DNA of 6,297 bases from Thermoplasmata archaeon (GTDB lineage: Archaea > Thermoplasmatota > DTKX01 > GCA-020343715): contig CP070808.1 of the NCBI GenBank assembly GCA_020343715.1, positions 234,054-240,350 on the forward strand. Reading direction: 5' to 3'. Numbering within the stretch: the first letter of the stretch is position 1; every line of letters starts with the position of its first letter. Both the position numbers and the translations under genes were made by a program. Below are positions 6,287-6,297 of the stretch, piece after piece. The notes beneath the pieces were generated by a model, which made no database searches, was not told the origin of the DNA, and saw nothing but the letters and a program-made list of their open reading frames with translations.

Positions 6287-6297
6287 GGGGGAGGAGC

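Noticed and set aside
1..6297. A multi-gene defence, mobile or CRISPR system
   Set aside because: No integrase, transposase, nuclease, toxin, terminal repeats or spaced direct repeats were seen. The only tandem repeats are coding repeats inside the Yip1-protein gene.

Overview
The window looks like a piece of a GC-rich archaeal chromosome, most likely from the Thermoplasmatota (inferred, not proven). Three things support this: an archaeal/eukaryotic-type ATP-dependent DNA ligase, a very large secreted-then-anchored surface protein with cadherin-like repeats and a cytoplasmic zinc ribbon, and a Yip1-type membrane protein with a Pro/Gln/Tyr-rich tail. I see no insertion sequences, CRISPR arrays, tRNAs, rRNAs or phage genes. 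The region reads as ordinary chromosome with some lineage-specific cell-surface genes.

Layout: (1) Bases 2-133, minus strand, hold the first 44 codons of a ferritin-like/rubrerythrin-type gene that runs off the left edge. (2) Bases 134-287 are a divergent intergenic region. It has a plausible TATA element for the plus-strand gene and two short inverted repeats. (3) Bases 288-3383, plus strand, encode a 1031-residue surface protein: signal peptide, N-terminal beta-rich region, five cadherin-like repeats, one PKD-like domain, one membrane helix, an acidic cytoplasmic linker and a four-cysteine zinc ribbon. (4) After about 43 bases that contain a small CCCGGG hairpin, the plus strand encodes an intact DNA ligase ending at 5217. 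Its conserved N-terminus begins at an ACG codon (3427), not at the first ATG (3490). (5) Thirteen bases further on, convergent on the minus strand (5231-6286), lies a five-helix Yip1-family membrane protein with an N-terminal low-complexity tail built from 18-base and 30-base tandem repeats. This gene may continue past the right edge.

The genes do not form an obvious pathway. The surface protein and the ligase are co-directional with no visible promoter between them, so they may share a transcript, but their functions are unrelated. I do not find a convincing undescribed multi-gene system. The most interesting points are the ACG at the expected start of the ligase, the extracellular repeat/cytoplasmic zinc-ribbon architecture of the surface protein, and the exact tandem repeats in the Yip1-protein tail.
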